This document shows, piece after piece, positions 36,238 to 44,947 of a DNA stretch of 64,000 bases. Below the pieces are notes generated by a model. The model made no database searches. It worked only from the letters and a program-made list of their open reading frames with translations, and was not told where the DNA came from. The stretch is from an uncultured Prevotellaceae bacterium (GTDB lineage Bacteria; Bacteroidota; Bacteroidia; Bacteroidales; Muribaculaceae): positions 1-64,000 of the forward strand of contig CAMVBJ010000017.1 in NCBI GenBank assembly GCA_947165675.1, written 5' to 3'. The translations under genes and the position numbers were made by a program. Numbering within the stretch: the stretch's first letter is position 1; the number at the start of each line of letters is the position of its first letter.

Positions 36238-36963
36238 TCACTTGGCATTGATGAAGTCCTGGAAAGCCTGCTTATAACTGTCACCGATGGGGATATACAC
36301 ATCGCCAAAGACGATGCGGTTCCTCTCGATCTCACGGATCTTGCTCTTCTGCACAATGAATGAGCGATGCACCCTGATGAAGCGCGAGGCGGGCAACATC
36401 TGCTCGATGGCCTTCATGTTCATCAACGACAGGATGGGATGTGGCGACTGCTCGGTGTAGATTTTCACATAATCCTTCAAGCCTTCGATGTAACGGATGT
36501 CATCCAGATTGATCTGCAACAGCTTATACTCACTCTTGACAAAGATGCTGCGAGGCTCCTCCTCGACCGTTGCCACGGGAGCCGTCTGCTCACTCTGCTG
36601 CACAAGTTGGAACCACTGCAGGGCCTTGTTGCACGCCTCCATAAAGTCGGCATAGCTGATGGGCTTCAACAAGTAATCAAGCGCATTGGCACGGAAACCG
36701 TCAACAGCATACTGGTCAAAAGCCGTGGTGAACACGATGCGTGTATCCTCTGGTACCATGCGACTCAGTTCCAGACCATTCAATTCGGGCATCTGGATAT
36801 CGAGGAACAACAGGTCAACAGGCGCCTCACCGATGCCGTGCAAGGCATCGGTCGCGTTATTATACTTACCGCACAACTCCAGGAACGGTATCTTCTTGAC
36901 ATAGCTTGCCAGCAACTCAACTGCCAACGGCTCATCGTCAACTATGGCACACTTGATGATCAT
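36238..36963 (-). CDS. LytTR family response regulator
   Basis: This 241-residue protein has a CheY receiver with acceptor D55 in LLFLDIQMPELNG and a C-terminal LytTR DNA-binding domain (about 140-240, SRFIRVHRSFIVQKSKIREI). It is the partner of the sensor kinase whose gene overlaps its start by four bases. LytTR regulators usually bind two direct repeats, and no such pair was found near any gene here. Target genes are therefore unknown. Confidence 0.94.
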   Translation of the reverse strand: MIIKCAIVDDEPLAVELLASYVKKIPFLELCGKYNNATDALHGIGEAPVDLLFLDIQMPELNGLELSRMVPEDTRIVFTTAFDQYAVDGFRANALDYLLKPISYADFMEACNKALQWFQLVQQSEQTAPVATVEEEPRSIFVKSEYKLLQINLDDIRYIEGLKDYVKIYTEQSPHPILSLMNMKAIEQMLPASRFIRVHRSFIVQKSKIREIERNRIVFGDVYIPIGDSYKQAFQDFINAK

Positions 36964-38057
36964 TTCTCTTCTTTTTTAATGGTGATGATTGAATAATACA
37001 ACTTACCGTCAGGGGTTGTCCCCTTCTCCCACGTGTAGCGGTCGGGGTACATAAGCTCCAGCCGGCGGCTCACCTGCTCCAGCCCTATGCCCGAGCCACT
37101 CTTGTCGTTCTCACGCTTCGGGTAACAGGTGTTCCTGATTTCACAGGTGATGTTCCCGTCGGTCTGTGACAAGTCTATCTTGATGTGGCCTGCACCTTGT
37201 GGTGAAATGCCATGCTTGAAGGCATTCTCGATGAGCGAGATGAAAATGAGCGGAGCCACGGGGGTTGAGTCGTTAGGTTGAATGTTGATGCTGGTGTCGA
37301 TCTTCACGTTGTCGGTCACGCGTATCTTCATCAACTCAATATAATTCCTCATAAAGTCGGCCTCCTTGCACAGTGGCACGAAGTCCTGCTGGTTCTCATA
37401 GAGCACGTGACGCAACAGTTTGCTCAGCTCCCCGACCGCAATCTGTGCCTTTTCCTGGTCAAAGGCGATCAAGGCATAGATGTTGTTCAACGTGTTCAAC
37501 AAGAAGTGGGGATTCAACTGATTGCGCAGGTTGCTCAACTCGGCCTCGGCACGGGCAGCCTCGGCCTCCTTGCGCACGTCCTCGACATGCTGCCACCGCT
37601 GATACATGCGCACAGCAACCGTCAAAGCGATGAACATGCACAGTATTAACACGGCCCAGAAGTATCGCGGCACCCGGGACGGACGTCTGGCAGGATTCTG
37701 TCGCACCTGATCAGGCAGCTCGGTCAGCAGGTTTTGACTCACAACGTGCCACACGTCTATAGCACACAAGCCCAGAGCGATAACACCCACATTGATGAGC
37801 AGGAACATCTTCCAGTCCTTCTTCTTAATCAAGTAGCGAGGAACCACCCACAGGTAATTGATGTAAAACACCAGCATGTAAGCCAGTGGCGTGCCCAGCC
37901 ACCGCATGTAGCGGGTCCACACGTGAGACCACGGATCATCAGAGCTGTGGAAGAAGAGTGGCACAACTATCAGCACAGCCCAGCCCAGGACATGCAACAC
38001 CAGGTTGCGGTATCTGAATTTCGTTTTATCGAGTTTGGCAGTCATCTTTGATTGCAT
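36960..38057 (-). CDS. LytS/YehU-type sensor histidine kinase
   Basis: The track's start (38144) lies upstream of the promoter, so I use the ATG at 38057; the ATG at 38045 is equally possible. About 365 residues: four membrane helices (about 25-170), a coiled coil (about 190-215), a His_kinase domain with NPHFLLNTLNNIYALI and a GHKL-type ATPase domain (SLIENAFKHGI, SGSGIGLEQVSRRLELM). It phosphorylates the LytTR regulator encoded next. The signal is unknown; a membrane or lipid cue is possible. Confidence 0.93.
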   Translation of the reverse strand: MQSKMTAKLDKTKFRYRNLVLHVLGWAVLIVVPLFFHSSDDPWSHVWTRYMRWLGTPLAYMLVFYINYLWVVPRYLIKKKDWKMFLLINVGVIALGLCAIDVWHVVSQNLLTELPDQVRQNPARRPSRVPRYFWAVLILCMFIALTVAVRMYQRWQHVEDVRKEAEAARAEAELSNLRNQLNPHFLLNTLNNIYALIAFDQEKAQIAVGELSKLLRHVLYENQQDFVPLCKEADFMRNYIELMKIRVTDNVKIDTSINIQPNDSTPVAPLIFISLIENAFKHGISPQGAGHIKIDLSQTDGNITCEIRNTCYPKRENDKSGSGIGLEQVSRRLELMYPDRYTWEKGTTPDGKLYYSIITIKKEEK

Positions 38058-38071
38058 TTTGTAACATATCG

Positions 38072-38103
38072 CAAAGATAATCAAGTATTCCCGACATAAC
38101 AAA
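38072..38103 (-). promoter_or_regulatory. Promoter of the LytS-LytTR pair
   Basis: TATCTTTG (38072-38079) on the minus strand is preceded by TTTG (38100-38103) after 20 bases. It sits just before the ATG at 38057 and rules out the longer start. Confidence 0.7.
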
Positions 38104-38177
38104 TAATCTCGACAAAAACGCATTACAGCTCGACCAAACAACAATCAGGCAGAACCGGCCACCAGTGGGTTACGACT

Positions 38178-38215
38178 GACAAGGGACAGGCAGCTTGGAT
38201 GTGCCTGTCCCTTGT
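38178..38215 (-). terminator. Strong hairpin after the exonuclease-phosphatase gene
   Basis: ACAAGGGACAGGCA pairs perfectly with TGCCTGTCCCTTGT around a short loop. It lies 31 bases after the stop of the 38246-39322 gene. There is no long T run, so it may also stabilise the transcript end. Confidence 0.55.
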
Positions 38216-38245
38216 GTGGTGATAAGAAATAGATATTTCCTTGGG

Positions 38246-39322
38246 TTACTTGACCTCTTTCACCAGATAGATCATTGTGGGGAAGTGGTCGCTGTAACCG
38301 TTCAAGAAGATACCAGATGAGAAGGTGCGCAGCGGGTAACCCTGGCGGTCGCCCTCGCTGGAGCGCAGGAACTTGCGGTTGAGCACCTCGGCGCGCGAGA
38401 AGGTCAAGGTGGGCTTGTCCTTGCTGTCATAGTGCTTCAAGAAGTAGTCGGTGAAGATAATCTGGTCAAACAGGTTCCAGTTACCCTTGTAACCTAAGGT
38501 ACCAATACCCTTATTCAAGATATTCCACCAGGGGTTGAAGCAGGTACCGTCACCAGGACAGTCCTTAATCTCACGCTTTGCACCCAGTGCCTCGCTGCAA
38601 GACTTGTTCTGCGGGTCATCATTCAAGTCACCCATGAAGATAATGCCCTGGTTGGGGTCGTCACGCAGCAGCGAGTCAATGGTCTCGCGAGCCATGCGTC
38701 CGGCAGCCTCACGCAAGTAGCTTGACTGCTCCTCGCCACCCAGTCGTGAGGGCCAGTGATTGACCAGCACCGACACCTTCTCGCCCGCGAGCATACCCGT
38801 GACACACAACTGGTCACGGCTACGGAACTCGGGATAATCGGGCAAGTACTTGTTGACGCGCTGGTTGGTCACGTTGAGCACCTTGAAGAAACGCGGATTG
38901 TACAACAGACCCACGTCCACACCACGCCTGTCGGGGCTGTCGTGATGGACAATACGGTAGTGGCGGTCCTTGATCTCGGGTTGGCGCACAAGATCCTCAA
39001 GCACGGTGATGTTCTCGATCTCGCTCACACCGATGATGACCGGACCGTTGGCAGGAGAGCCATTGACCTCCATCTGACTGATAGCATAGGCCATGTTGTG
39101 TTGCTTCTGCCAGTACTTGGTACCGTTCCACTGGCGGGCACCCTGAGGCGAGAACTCCTTGTCATACTGCCCGTTGTTGTTGATCGTGTCGAACAGGTTC
39201 TCAAGGTTGTAGAACATCACGCCATACATCGTGTAGCGGCGTTCCTGCTGCTCTTGACTAAAGGCCTGCACTGGCAGTAAAGCTGCCAGCGCCAGGGCCA
39301 TAAATAATGCTTTCTTAATCAT
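38246..39322 (-). CDS. Exported endonuclease/exonuclease/phosphatase family protein
   Basis: This 358-residue protein has a signal peptide (LAALLPVQAFSQ). The EEP fold is supported by MFYNLENLFDT, GVSEIEN (metal-binding Glu), VLVNHWPSRLGG, IIFMGDLNDDP (Asn-Asp pair) and a C-terminal SDHFPTMI. Family members hydrolyse phosphodiester or phosphomonoester bonds in nucleic acids or phospholipids, with Mg2+ or Mn2+. It lies 29 bases downstream of the DUF5689 lipoprotein gene, so it shares the operon with that gene and the TonB receptor. A role in extracellular nucleic-acid breakdown is plausible but inferred. Confidence 0.9.
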   Translation of the reverse strand: MIKKALFMALALAALLPVQAFSQEQQERRYTMYGVMFYNLENLFDTINNNGQYDKEFSPQGARQWNGTKYWQKQHNMAYAISQMEVNGSPANGPVIIGVSEIENITVLEDLVRQPEIKDRHYRIVHHDSPDRRGVDVGLLYNPRFFKVLNVTNQRVNKYLPDYPEFRSRDQLCVTGMLAGEKVSVLVNHWPSRLGGEEQSSYLREAAGRMARETIDSLLRDDPNQGIIFMGDLNDDPQNKSCSEALGAKREIKDCPGDGTCFNPWWNILNKGIGTLGYKGNWNLFDQIIFTDYFLKHYDSKDKPTLTFSRAEVLNRKFLRSSEGDRQGYPLRTFSSGIFLNGYSDHFPTMIYLVKEVK

Positions 39323-39351
39323 GATGATGATGATTTATGCAGTCAAGATAA

Positions 39352-41601
39352 TCACTGTGCCGAATCCCAGTTCACGTTCCAGATCGAGACGCGGTCGCGG
39401 GTATTACCCGTTGCGCCCGACGGACACAGGTTAGTGAACTCGATGGTGAAGTCACCATTGACATTAAGTGCTTCCTCAAAGGCGTAAGACGTCTTCTGAG
39501 CCACATTGTCGTTAGTAACTGTCCAGGTCTTCACCACACTACCGTTCTGCTTCACATCAACGCGGAACGAGAGCAACTTGCCCGAGTAAGCGCAACCATA
39601 GTTGAAGCGCAGCTTGGAGATACCGCCTTTCAGTACGGGAGACTCAATAGTGCCTACCGAACTGGTGCCGCCACACATGGTGGGAGCCTTGGCATACTCG
39701 CTGGTGGAACCAAAAGCGTAACCGATGAAGGTGAACACGGGGTTACCGTCGGCTGCACCACCCTCGAGCAGCGTGCAGTTCTTGGCCACCCAACCAGCGG
39801 TTGAGGTATAGGTGCCTAAAGTTGTGGTGCGACCAGGCATGGTCTCGAAGTCGGACGTAGTGGCCAACTTAGGAGCTTGACCGAAAGTCACATCGTCAAC
39901 GCACCAGGTAGCATAGTTGGCATCCTGTGTTGCATAGAAGCGGAAACCGATGTAATAAGCGCCGTCAGCCCACTGGCTCAGGTCAACGTCACCCGACTCC
40001 TTCCAGTCGCTGTAAACGGGAGAGCCACCTGTGGGTGTGGCGATAGCGGGATTGAGCTTCACCTTGACGGTAGCATCCTCTGGATTCTTGGAGTTGAGGA
40101 TATAGACCTCAAACTTGCTCGTCGTGCTGCCATAGCCGGCAACCTGGGTGCGGAAAGTGAGGATCTTGTTGGCTGCATTCTGGATGTCCAGGCAGGGAGT
40201 GATCAGCCATGCGTCAAAGGGAGGATTGGTTCCCTTGTAGCCCGTCATGGCGGCATAGCCGTTACCTGTCGAGGTGAATACCGTCTGATACCATGACTTG
40301 TCACCGGTCACCGTCACATTGTACCAGTTGTCGGGCAAGGCGGTGTCAAAGCTCTCCTCAAGCGACAGAACAGGAATATCGGGGCGTTCCCAAGATTCGA
40401 TGTCAACAATGCCTGATTGACCCATAAAGGTCTCAAAGCGACCCTTAACCTTGATCTGCTTCTTGTATAATGCGGGATAATCCTTGATATTGAGTTCCTC
40501 ACGAGCCTTTGAGCCCTGGGGCAGCGGAACGATAACACACTTGCTGATATCGGTGCAGTTGGGGTCATCGGCCAGCACAATCGTGTTGTCGATGGTAGAG
40601 GGAGCCTTCCACTCAATGTCGGCATTGCTGGTCACAGTGGTAATACCCGAAGCCACAGCACCAACGATATAGCCGGTTGCCCAACCCTTAACGCCAGAAT
40701 TCTGGGCACCAATCACTTCACCAATGCTGTAAGGATTGCTACTGCTTCCAGGGCCTCCGCCACCGATCACGTCCTGAGCACTGCGCAGGTAGAACTGCCA
40801 CGTACCCGATGAATTCTGACGTGTGGCATAGAAGCTGAGCAGACCGACAACATCCACGGTACCGTCAGGGAGAATATCAGCACGGAAATCAGCATAATTG
40901 CTGTTACGGACAACGAGCTGATTGCCTTCTTCGTCGGCGATGGTACGGTTAGTTGTCGCACTGGCTTCGGCATAGGTAGTCGTACCATTAGCCTCCACAA
41001 AATGAACACCACTGATGCGCACCAGCTTGCCCTGATACTTAAGCAGGGTCTCGACATCATACTTTCCCTGGAAGTCACTGATGTTGACATCAACGGTATC
41101 GACCTTGCTCAAGTCGGGCAATCCGTTGATCTCGACCAGCGATTCCCACATGGCCTGGGGCAGGAAGGTTGCCTCCCACACGTTGCCACTGGCATACCAT
41201 GCAGGATAACCCAACTGCTGCTGACCATTGTACTTACCAACGAAGTACCCCTTCATGGGCAGGACGATTTCCTGACCGATGCGGTAGTTGTTGTACAGGC
41301 TATTCTGGTTAATCGAGATGTTGATACCAGCACCCGACTCATCCATGATGTAAAGTGACTTGTAGATGTTGCCACTCTCGTCACTGCTGGTTACCCAACC
41401 GTGAATGATCTCATCCTCGGTCACGGTGTCAATGTAGTTGACTGCGTCTTGCCAGTGCTTGGCCTTGAATTCAGCGATGGTCATGTTAGCCTTGTGCTCG
41501 GCCGTGGGAATTACCATGGGCGGCTGGTCAAACTCATCACTGCAAGCAGCGGTGAACACCAACAGGAGCATCAAACTGAGATAAAAATTAAAACGTTTCA
41601 T
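39352..41601 (-). CDS. Lipoprotein with DUF5689, OB-fold-like and choice-of-anchor J domains
   Basis: This 749-residue protein has the lipobox FTAACSDE. An N-terminal DUF5689 domain (about 45-280) contains a DEIIHGWVTSSDESGNIYKS opening. A DUF6359-like OB-fold follows (about 285-400, YIVGAVASGITTV). Then come a choice-of-anchor J domain (about 415-580, WYQTVFTSTGNGYAAMTGYK) and a final jelly-roll-like part. It is probably held on the outer membrane and binds ligand for the receptor encoded upstream. The OB-type folds would suit nucleic acid or nucleotide binding, but this is speculative. It lies between the TonB receptor and the EEP enzyme. Confidence 0.82.
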   Translation of the reverse strand: MKRFNFYLSLMLLLVFTAACSDEFDQPPMVIPTAEHKANMTIAEFKAKHWQDAVNYIDTVTEDEIIHGWVTSSDESGNIYKSLYIMDESGAGINISINQNSLYNNYRIGQEIVLPMKGYFVGKYNGQQQLGYPAWYASGNVWEATFLPQAMWESLVEINGLPDLSKVDTVDVNISDFQGKYDVETLLKYQGKLVRISGVHFVEANGTTTYAEASATTNRTIADEEGNQLVVRNSNYADFRADILPDGTVDVVGLLSFYATRQNSSGTWQFYLRSAQDVIGGGGPGSSSNPYSIGEVIGAQNSGVKGWATGYIVGAVASGITTVTSNADIEWKAPSTIDNTIVLADDPNCTDISKCVIVPLPQGSKAREELNIKDYPALYKKQIKVKGRFETFMGQSGIVDIESWERPDIPVLSLEESFDTALPDNWYNVTVTGDKSWYQTVFTSTGNGYAAMTGYKGTNPPFDAWLITPCLDIQNAANKILTFRTQVAGYGSTTSKFEVYILNSKNPEDATVKVKLNPAIATPTGGSPVYSDWKESGDVDLSQWADGAYYIGFRFYATQDANYATWCVDDVTFGQAPKLATTSDFETMPGRTTTLGTYTSTAGWVAKNCTLLEGGAADGNPVFTFIGYAFGSTSEYAKAPTMCGGTSSVGTIESPVLKGGISKLRFNYGCAYSGKLLSFRVDVKQNGSVVKTWTVTNDNVAQKTSYAFEEALNVNGDFTIEFTNLCPSGATGNTRDRVSIWNVNWDSAQ

Positions 41602-41660
41602 AGTCAGTATTGTATTGTTTGTTATTATTATCTGGTTGATTAAGTTGTTGAAACGGATGA

Positions 41661-44423
41661 TTAGAATCGCAGACCCAAGTTCAAGAACATCTTGAAGCCC
41701 TGTGCATAGTAGTACTTGTTGGGGAACTTGTTTGCCGTGTTGGTGATATCCTTGGTGTCGATACGACCCTGCTGGTAACCACCCGTCTGGATGTTCTTGT
41801 TGTCGAGAATGTTGTTCAGGTTCAAGTTGATGTTGAACGATGCACTGCGGTTGATGTAAATCACGTGACCGATGCTGGCATTGATGATCAATGCCTCGTT
41901 CAGTTTCTCCTGTTGGGTGATGTCCTTAATCATCTGCTGGAGTTGCTCCTCGCTATTGGCCATCGTGTACAGGGTAGGCATTTCCTCGTGGCGCACAGGC
42001 GAGATGTTCACATAGGAGCGGTTCATCCAAGCGCCATTCACCTCAACAAACCACTGCTTGGGACCAGCCCAGTTAAAGGCCAGCATGTAGCATTCCTGAG
42101 GGGTTCCTCCCACATAGAAGTTCTTCAGATAAATCGTCGAGGCCACATCGGGGCTGGTACCATTCTCATAGCTGCGGGTACCGGTGGGACGGTTCTTATA
42201 CTGGTAGCGGGCGATATTGGCGGCAGCGCTGACGGTCAACGACGGTGAGAGCTTGTAGCTCAAGCCCACCTCGACACCCTTATACTGCTTGTGGATGCCG
42301 GTAAGCGCAAAGTTCATAAACGTGCTGTGCACGTCATCGTAGTAGGCCGTACGCTCAACGTTGTCACGCTGGTCGGTAAAGAAGGCAGTGACAACGCCCT
42401 TGAAGTTGCGGTAGTTCATCGCATAGCTCAGGTCGGCCGAGAAGATTTTCTCCACCTTGAGTTCGATGACGTCATCCTTGGTGCGGGACGAGATATAGGC
42501 GTCATAGGGGCGGGGAGCCTCGGTGCCATAGAAGGCATGGCCCGTGAAGCTATTGCGGCCATCCAGTTTGAATGTGATACCGGCCTTGGCGCCATAGGTA
42601 AAGAAACGGTGCATTTCACCCTTGCCATAAGAGTTCTCGGGAGCACGGCCATTGCGCATCTTACCGTCGCGCTGGAACTGGAAGTACTCACCCTTGACAC
42701 TGGCAAACATCTCCCACTTGGCCAGGTTGAGCACCCACTGATTCCACAACTGGGTCTTGAGGGTGAGGATGTCGTAGTCATAACCGAAACGGTCACCCTT
42801 GACCACCTTGCGATCGGGATTGTCCATGTCGTTCTGGGCCATGTCGGGATTCTCGGGGAAGTCGCGCTCGCTGAAGTTGTCAATATCCAGCCAATAGCGT
42901 CCACCCAGCAGGTCCTTGATGGTCTTGTAGTAGGATGATAAGGTATAGTTGGCGTTAGCGCCTGTCTGCATTGACAGCTGGTTGGAGAAGCGCTTGTTAA
43001 GCACACTCGACAACGTGAAACTCGACTGGTTGCTGTGTCGCTTTTCCAGAATGTAGGTTGAACCCCGTTCCACGCCTGTCTCATCAGCGTGCATGTTATT
43101 CAAGTAGTTAGTCTGATACAGGTTGTCCCAGCGTATCTGGGTATATTCGCTCCCACTGGTCCACCTTTCTGTATAGAAGTCGATAATCTCGGGTTCGGTG
43201 TAATAGGAGGGAAGATAACGATAATAGTCGGGACGTGGGTCAGCAGCCTTGTGCCAGTTGAGAGCAGCCTTGCTGTAGAACGACTTGTGATAAGCCAAGC
43301 CCGTATTCAGTGAGGTTCCCTCGTTGGGCTTCCACAACCAGTTGAGGATAGCCGTGGGGTCAAACGACTCGACTACACGCGAGTTGCGCTTCTTGCCTTC
43401 CTGCCAGCCCCAGTCAGGGTTGTACATGTTGCTACCCACCAGCTGACAGGCTTCCTCATAGACGGCCGAGTTGGCGGCACGCTTGGTGGGAGCGCCAAAG
43501 GTGGTCAACGTCAACGAGTGCTGCGGGTTGAACACCTTCTGCAACGCGAGGAAGTAGCCCCAACTGTTATAGAACGAGCCAGGATACACACCCTCGTCGG
43601 CATAGCGGGCTACTGCCGAAACGGTCATTGCCCAGCCGTGCTTGTTCAAGCCCGTTGCATGGGTGACCATGCCGCGCCAGCGGTAGTTACCGTTAGTATA
43701 AGCGAGACTCAAACGGGTACCTGGAGCATAGTCAGCAGCAAAGGTCTTGATGTTATTGGCTCCGCCAATGCCACCAAAGCCGTAAGCGTTGTCCTCCAGA
43801 CCCATGCCGATGGTCTTGTTCCTGAAGGCCTGGTTCAAGCCACCTGTCATCGAGTAGTTGAACGAGAAGCGGATCGCATCATTGAATGGCACTCCGTTGA
43901 TGTAAGTCTCGGTCTTGTTGTTCTCGTAACCACGGATGCGGAAACGCGCCGTGCTGAAGGTGTAACTTGAAGCCTGATAGAAGGGATTGTCGGTCGCACC
44001 GCTCAATAGCGCCACTTCCTGCGTATTGCCTTCCTCGTCCTCGAGTTGCGACTCCGAGAGTGCCATATCAGCTACGGCATTGCGGAACTCCAGGGCTTGA
44101 GCACTCTCAAAGGAGACGGGCTCTACCTGAATTGTGCCCAGATTCTCTACCATTCCAGCGACGATAGTGACGGCACCAGACCAGTCATTGTAGCCATAAG
44201 CAAGAACAAGCAGCTGGTCAGGACCGGGATTGGCATCATCGATGATGAAGGAACCCTCGGTGTCCGTCGTAGCTGCATTGCCTTGATTGTCGAGAATTAC
44301 GGTCGCACCCACAACGGGCTGCCCGCTCTTGGCATCAATCACCACGCCTTGCACACCCGCGCGCTGCGCCAGCATCGGCAAGGTGGCAAAGAGTGCTAAT
44401 AGCAAAAACAGTTTAAGTCTCAT
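41661..44423 (-). CDS. TonB-dependent receptor with carboxypeptidase-like domain
   Basis: This 920-residue outer-membrane protein has a signal peptide (FATLPMLAQ), a carboxypeptidase-regulatory-like beta domain (about 22-100) and a plug and barrel typical of TonB-dependent receptors. The plug includes ARFRIRGYENNKTETYINGV and GLEDNAYGFGGIGGANNIKT. The C-terminus ends KMFLNLGLRF, a proper outer-membrane signal. It starts the operon with the DUF5689 lipoprotein and EEP enzyme. The arrangement recalls SusC with a non-SusD partner. A promoter lies 118 bases upstream, leaving an unusually long leader in which I find no known riboswitch. Confidence 0.9.
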   Translation of the reverse strand: MRLKLFLLLALFATLPMLAQRAGVQGVVIDAKSGQPVVGATVILDNQGNAATTDTEGSFIIDDANPGPDQLLVLAYGYNDWSGAVTIVAGMVENLGTIQVEPVSFESAQALEFRNAVADMALSESQLEDEEGNTQEVALLSGATDNPFYQASSYTFSTARFRIRGYENNKTETYINGVPFNDAIRFSFNYSMTGGLNQAFRNKTIGMGLEDNAYGFGGIGGANNIKTFAADYAPGTRLSLAYTNGNYRWRGMVTHATGLNKHGWAMTVSAVARYADEGVYPGSFYNSWGYFLALQKVFNPQHSLTLTTFGAPTKRAANSAVYEEACQLVGSNMYNPDWGWQEGKKRNSRVVESFDPTAILNWLWKPNEGTSLNTGLAYHKSFYSKAALNWHKAADPRPDYYRYLPSYYTEPEIIDFYTERWTSGSEYTQIRWDNLYQTNYLNNMHADETGVERGSTYILEKRHSNQSSFTLSSVLNKRFSNQLSMQTGANANYTLSSYYKTIKDLLGGRYWLDIDNFSERDFPENPDMAQNDMDNPDRKVVKGDRFGYDYDILTLKTQLWNQWVLNLAKWEMFASVKGEYFQFQRDGKMRNGRAPENSYGKGEMHRFFTYGAKAGITFKLDGRNSFTGHAFYGTEAPRPYDAYISSRTKDDVIELKVEKIFSADLSYAMNYRNFKGVVTAFFTDQRDNVERTAYYDDVHSTFMNFALTGIHKQYKGVEVGLSYKLSPSLTVSAAANIARYQYKNRPTGTRSYENGTSPDVASTIYLKNFYVGGTPQECYMLAFNWAGPKQWFVEVNGAWMNRSYVNISPVRHEEMPTLYTMANSEEQLQQMIKDITQQEKLNEALIINASIGHVIYINRSASFNINLNLNNILDNKNIQTGGYQQGRIDTKDITNTANKFPNKYYYAQGFKMFLNLGLRF

Positions 44424-44540
44424 AAAATCATAAATTGTATTTAAAGTAACAGATATAGAGCAAATAGATAGCTGACACTTTTTTAAGTTAATTTAATATA
44501 AAACCAAGTCATACAATCACTTGGGCGGGTAAAAATTTGT

Positions 44541-44571
44541 CAAAAGTACAATTTTTTTTTGACCTGTCAAA
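44541..44571 (-). promoter_or_regulatory. Promoter of the TonB receptor-DUF5689-EEP operon
   Basis: On the minus strand, TACTTTTG (44541-44548) follows TTTG (44568-44571) by exactly 19 bases. The 5' leader to the start at 44423 would be about 110 bases. Confidence 0.65.
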
Positions 44572-44589
44572 ACAAAAACTCCACTCTTT

Positions 44590-44877
44590 TCACTTTTTCT
44601 TGAAATAGTCGTTATACATCTTGATGCCAAACACGATGCCACTCGACACTGTGGTGATGACATTAGTGATGAACAGAGGCCAGTTCTTGAGCAGTAAACC
44701 CTGGATGGCAAAGAAGATACCACCCAGTCCCATCATGAGGAAAGTGGGGAGCGCAATGCCATCGGTGTCATGGGTACGGATGGTGTAAATCGCTTGGGGC
44801 ATGTAACCGAGAATCAAGCAGATCGAAGCGGTGTAACCGATGATGTCAGTCAAGTGAGTAGAAATAAAATCAATCAT
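44590..44877 (-). CDS. SemiSWEET family transporter
   Basis: This 95-residue protein has three membrane helices and the PQ-loop motif in GYMPQAIYTI, so it is a half-size SWEET protein that works as a dimer. Characterised members move sucrose or glucose by facilitated diffusion in the inner membrane. The length is normal for the family. It is transcribed alone on the minus strand, between the S41 protease gene and the TonB operon. No sugar gene adjoins it, so the substrate is not suggested by context. Confidence 0.9.
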   Translation of the reverse strand: MIDFISTHLTDIIGYTASICLILGYMPQAIYTIRTHDTDGIALPTFLMMGLGGIFFAIQGLLLKNWPLFITNVITTVSSGIVFGIKMYNDYFKKK

Positions 44878-44906
44878 TGTAGTGTTGAATTATAATAATT
44901 ATTAAA

Positions 44907-44935
44907 AGTGTGGGACCCTTTTCAGGTCCCACACT
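44907..44935 (-). terminator. Terminator after the S41 protease gene
   Basis: AGTGTGGGACC and GGTCCCACACT form a perfect 11-bp stem with a loop of seven, followed on the minus strand by TTTTAATAA. It starts 12 bases after the stop of the protease gene. Confidence 0.75.
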
Positions 44936-44947
44936 GGTTAGTGTTCA

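Noticed and set aside
44424-44534. Possible riboswitch in the long leader of the TonB receptor gene
   Set aside because: No cobalamin, TPP or other known riboswitch core sequence can be seen; the leader is mostly A/T-rich.
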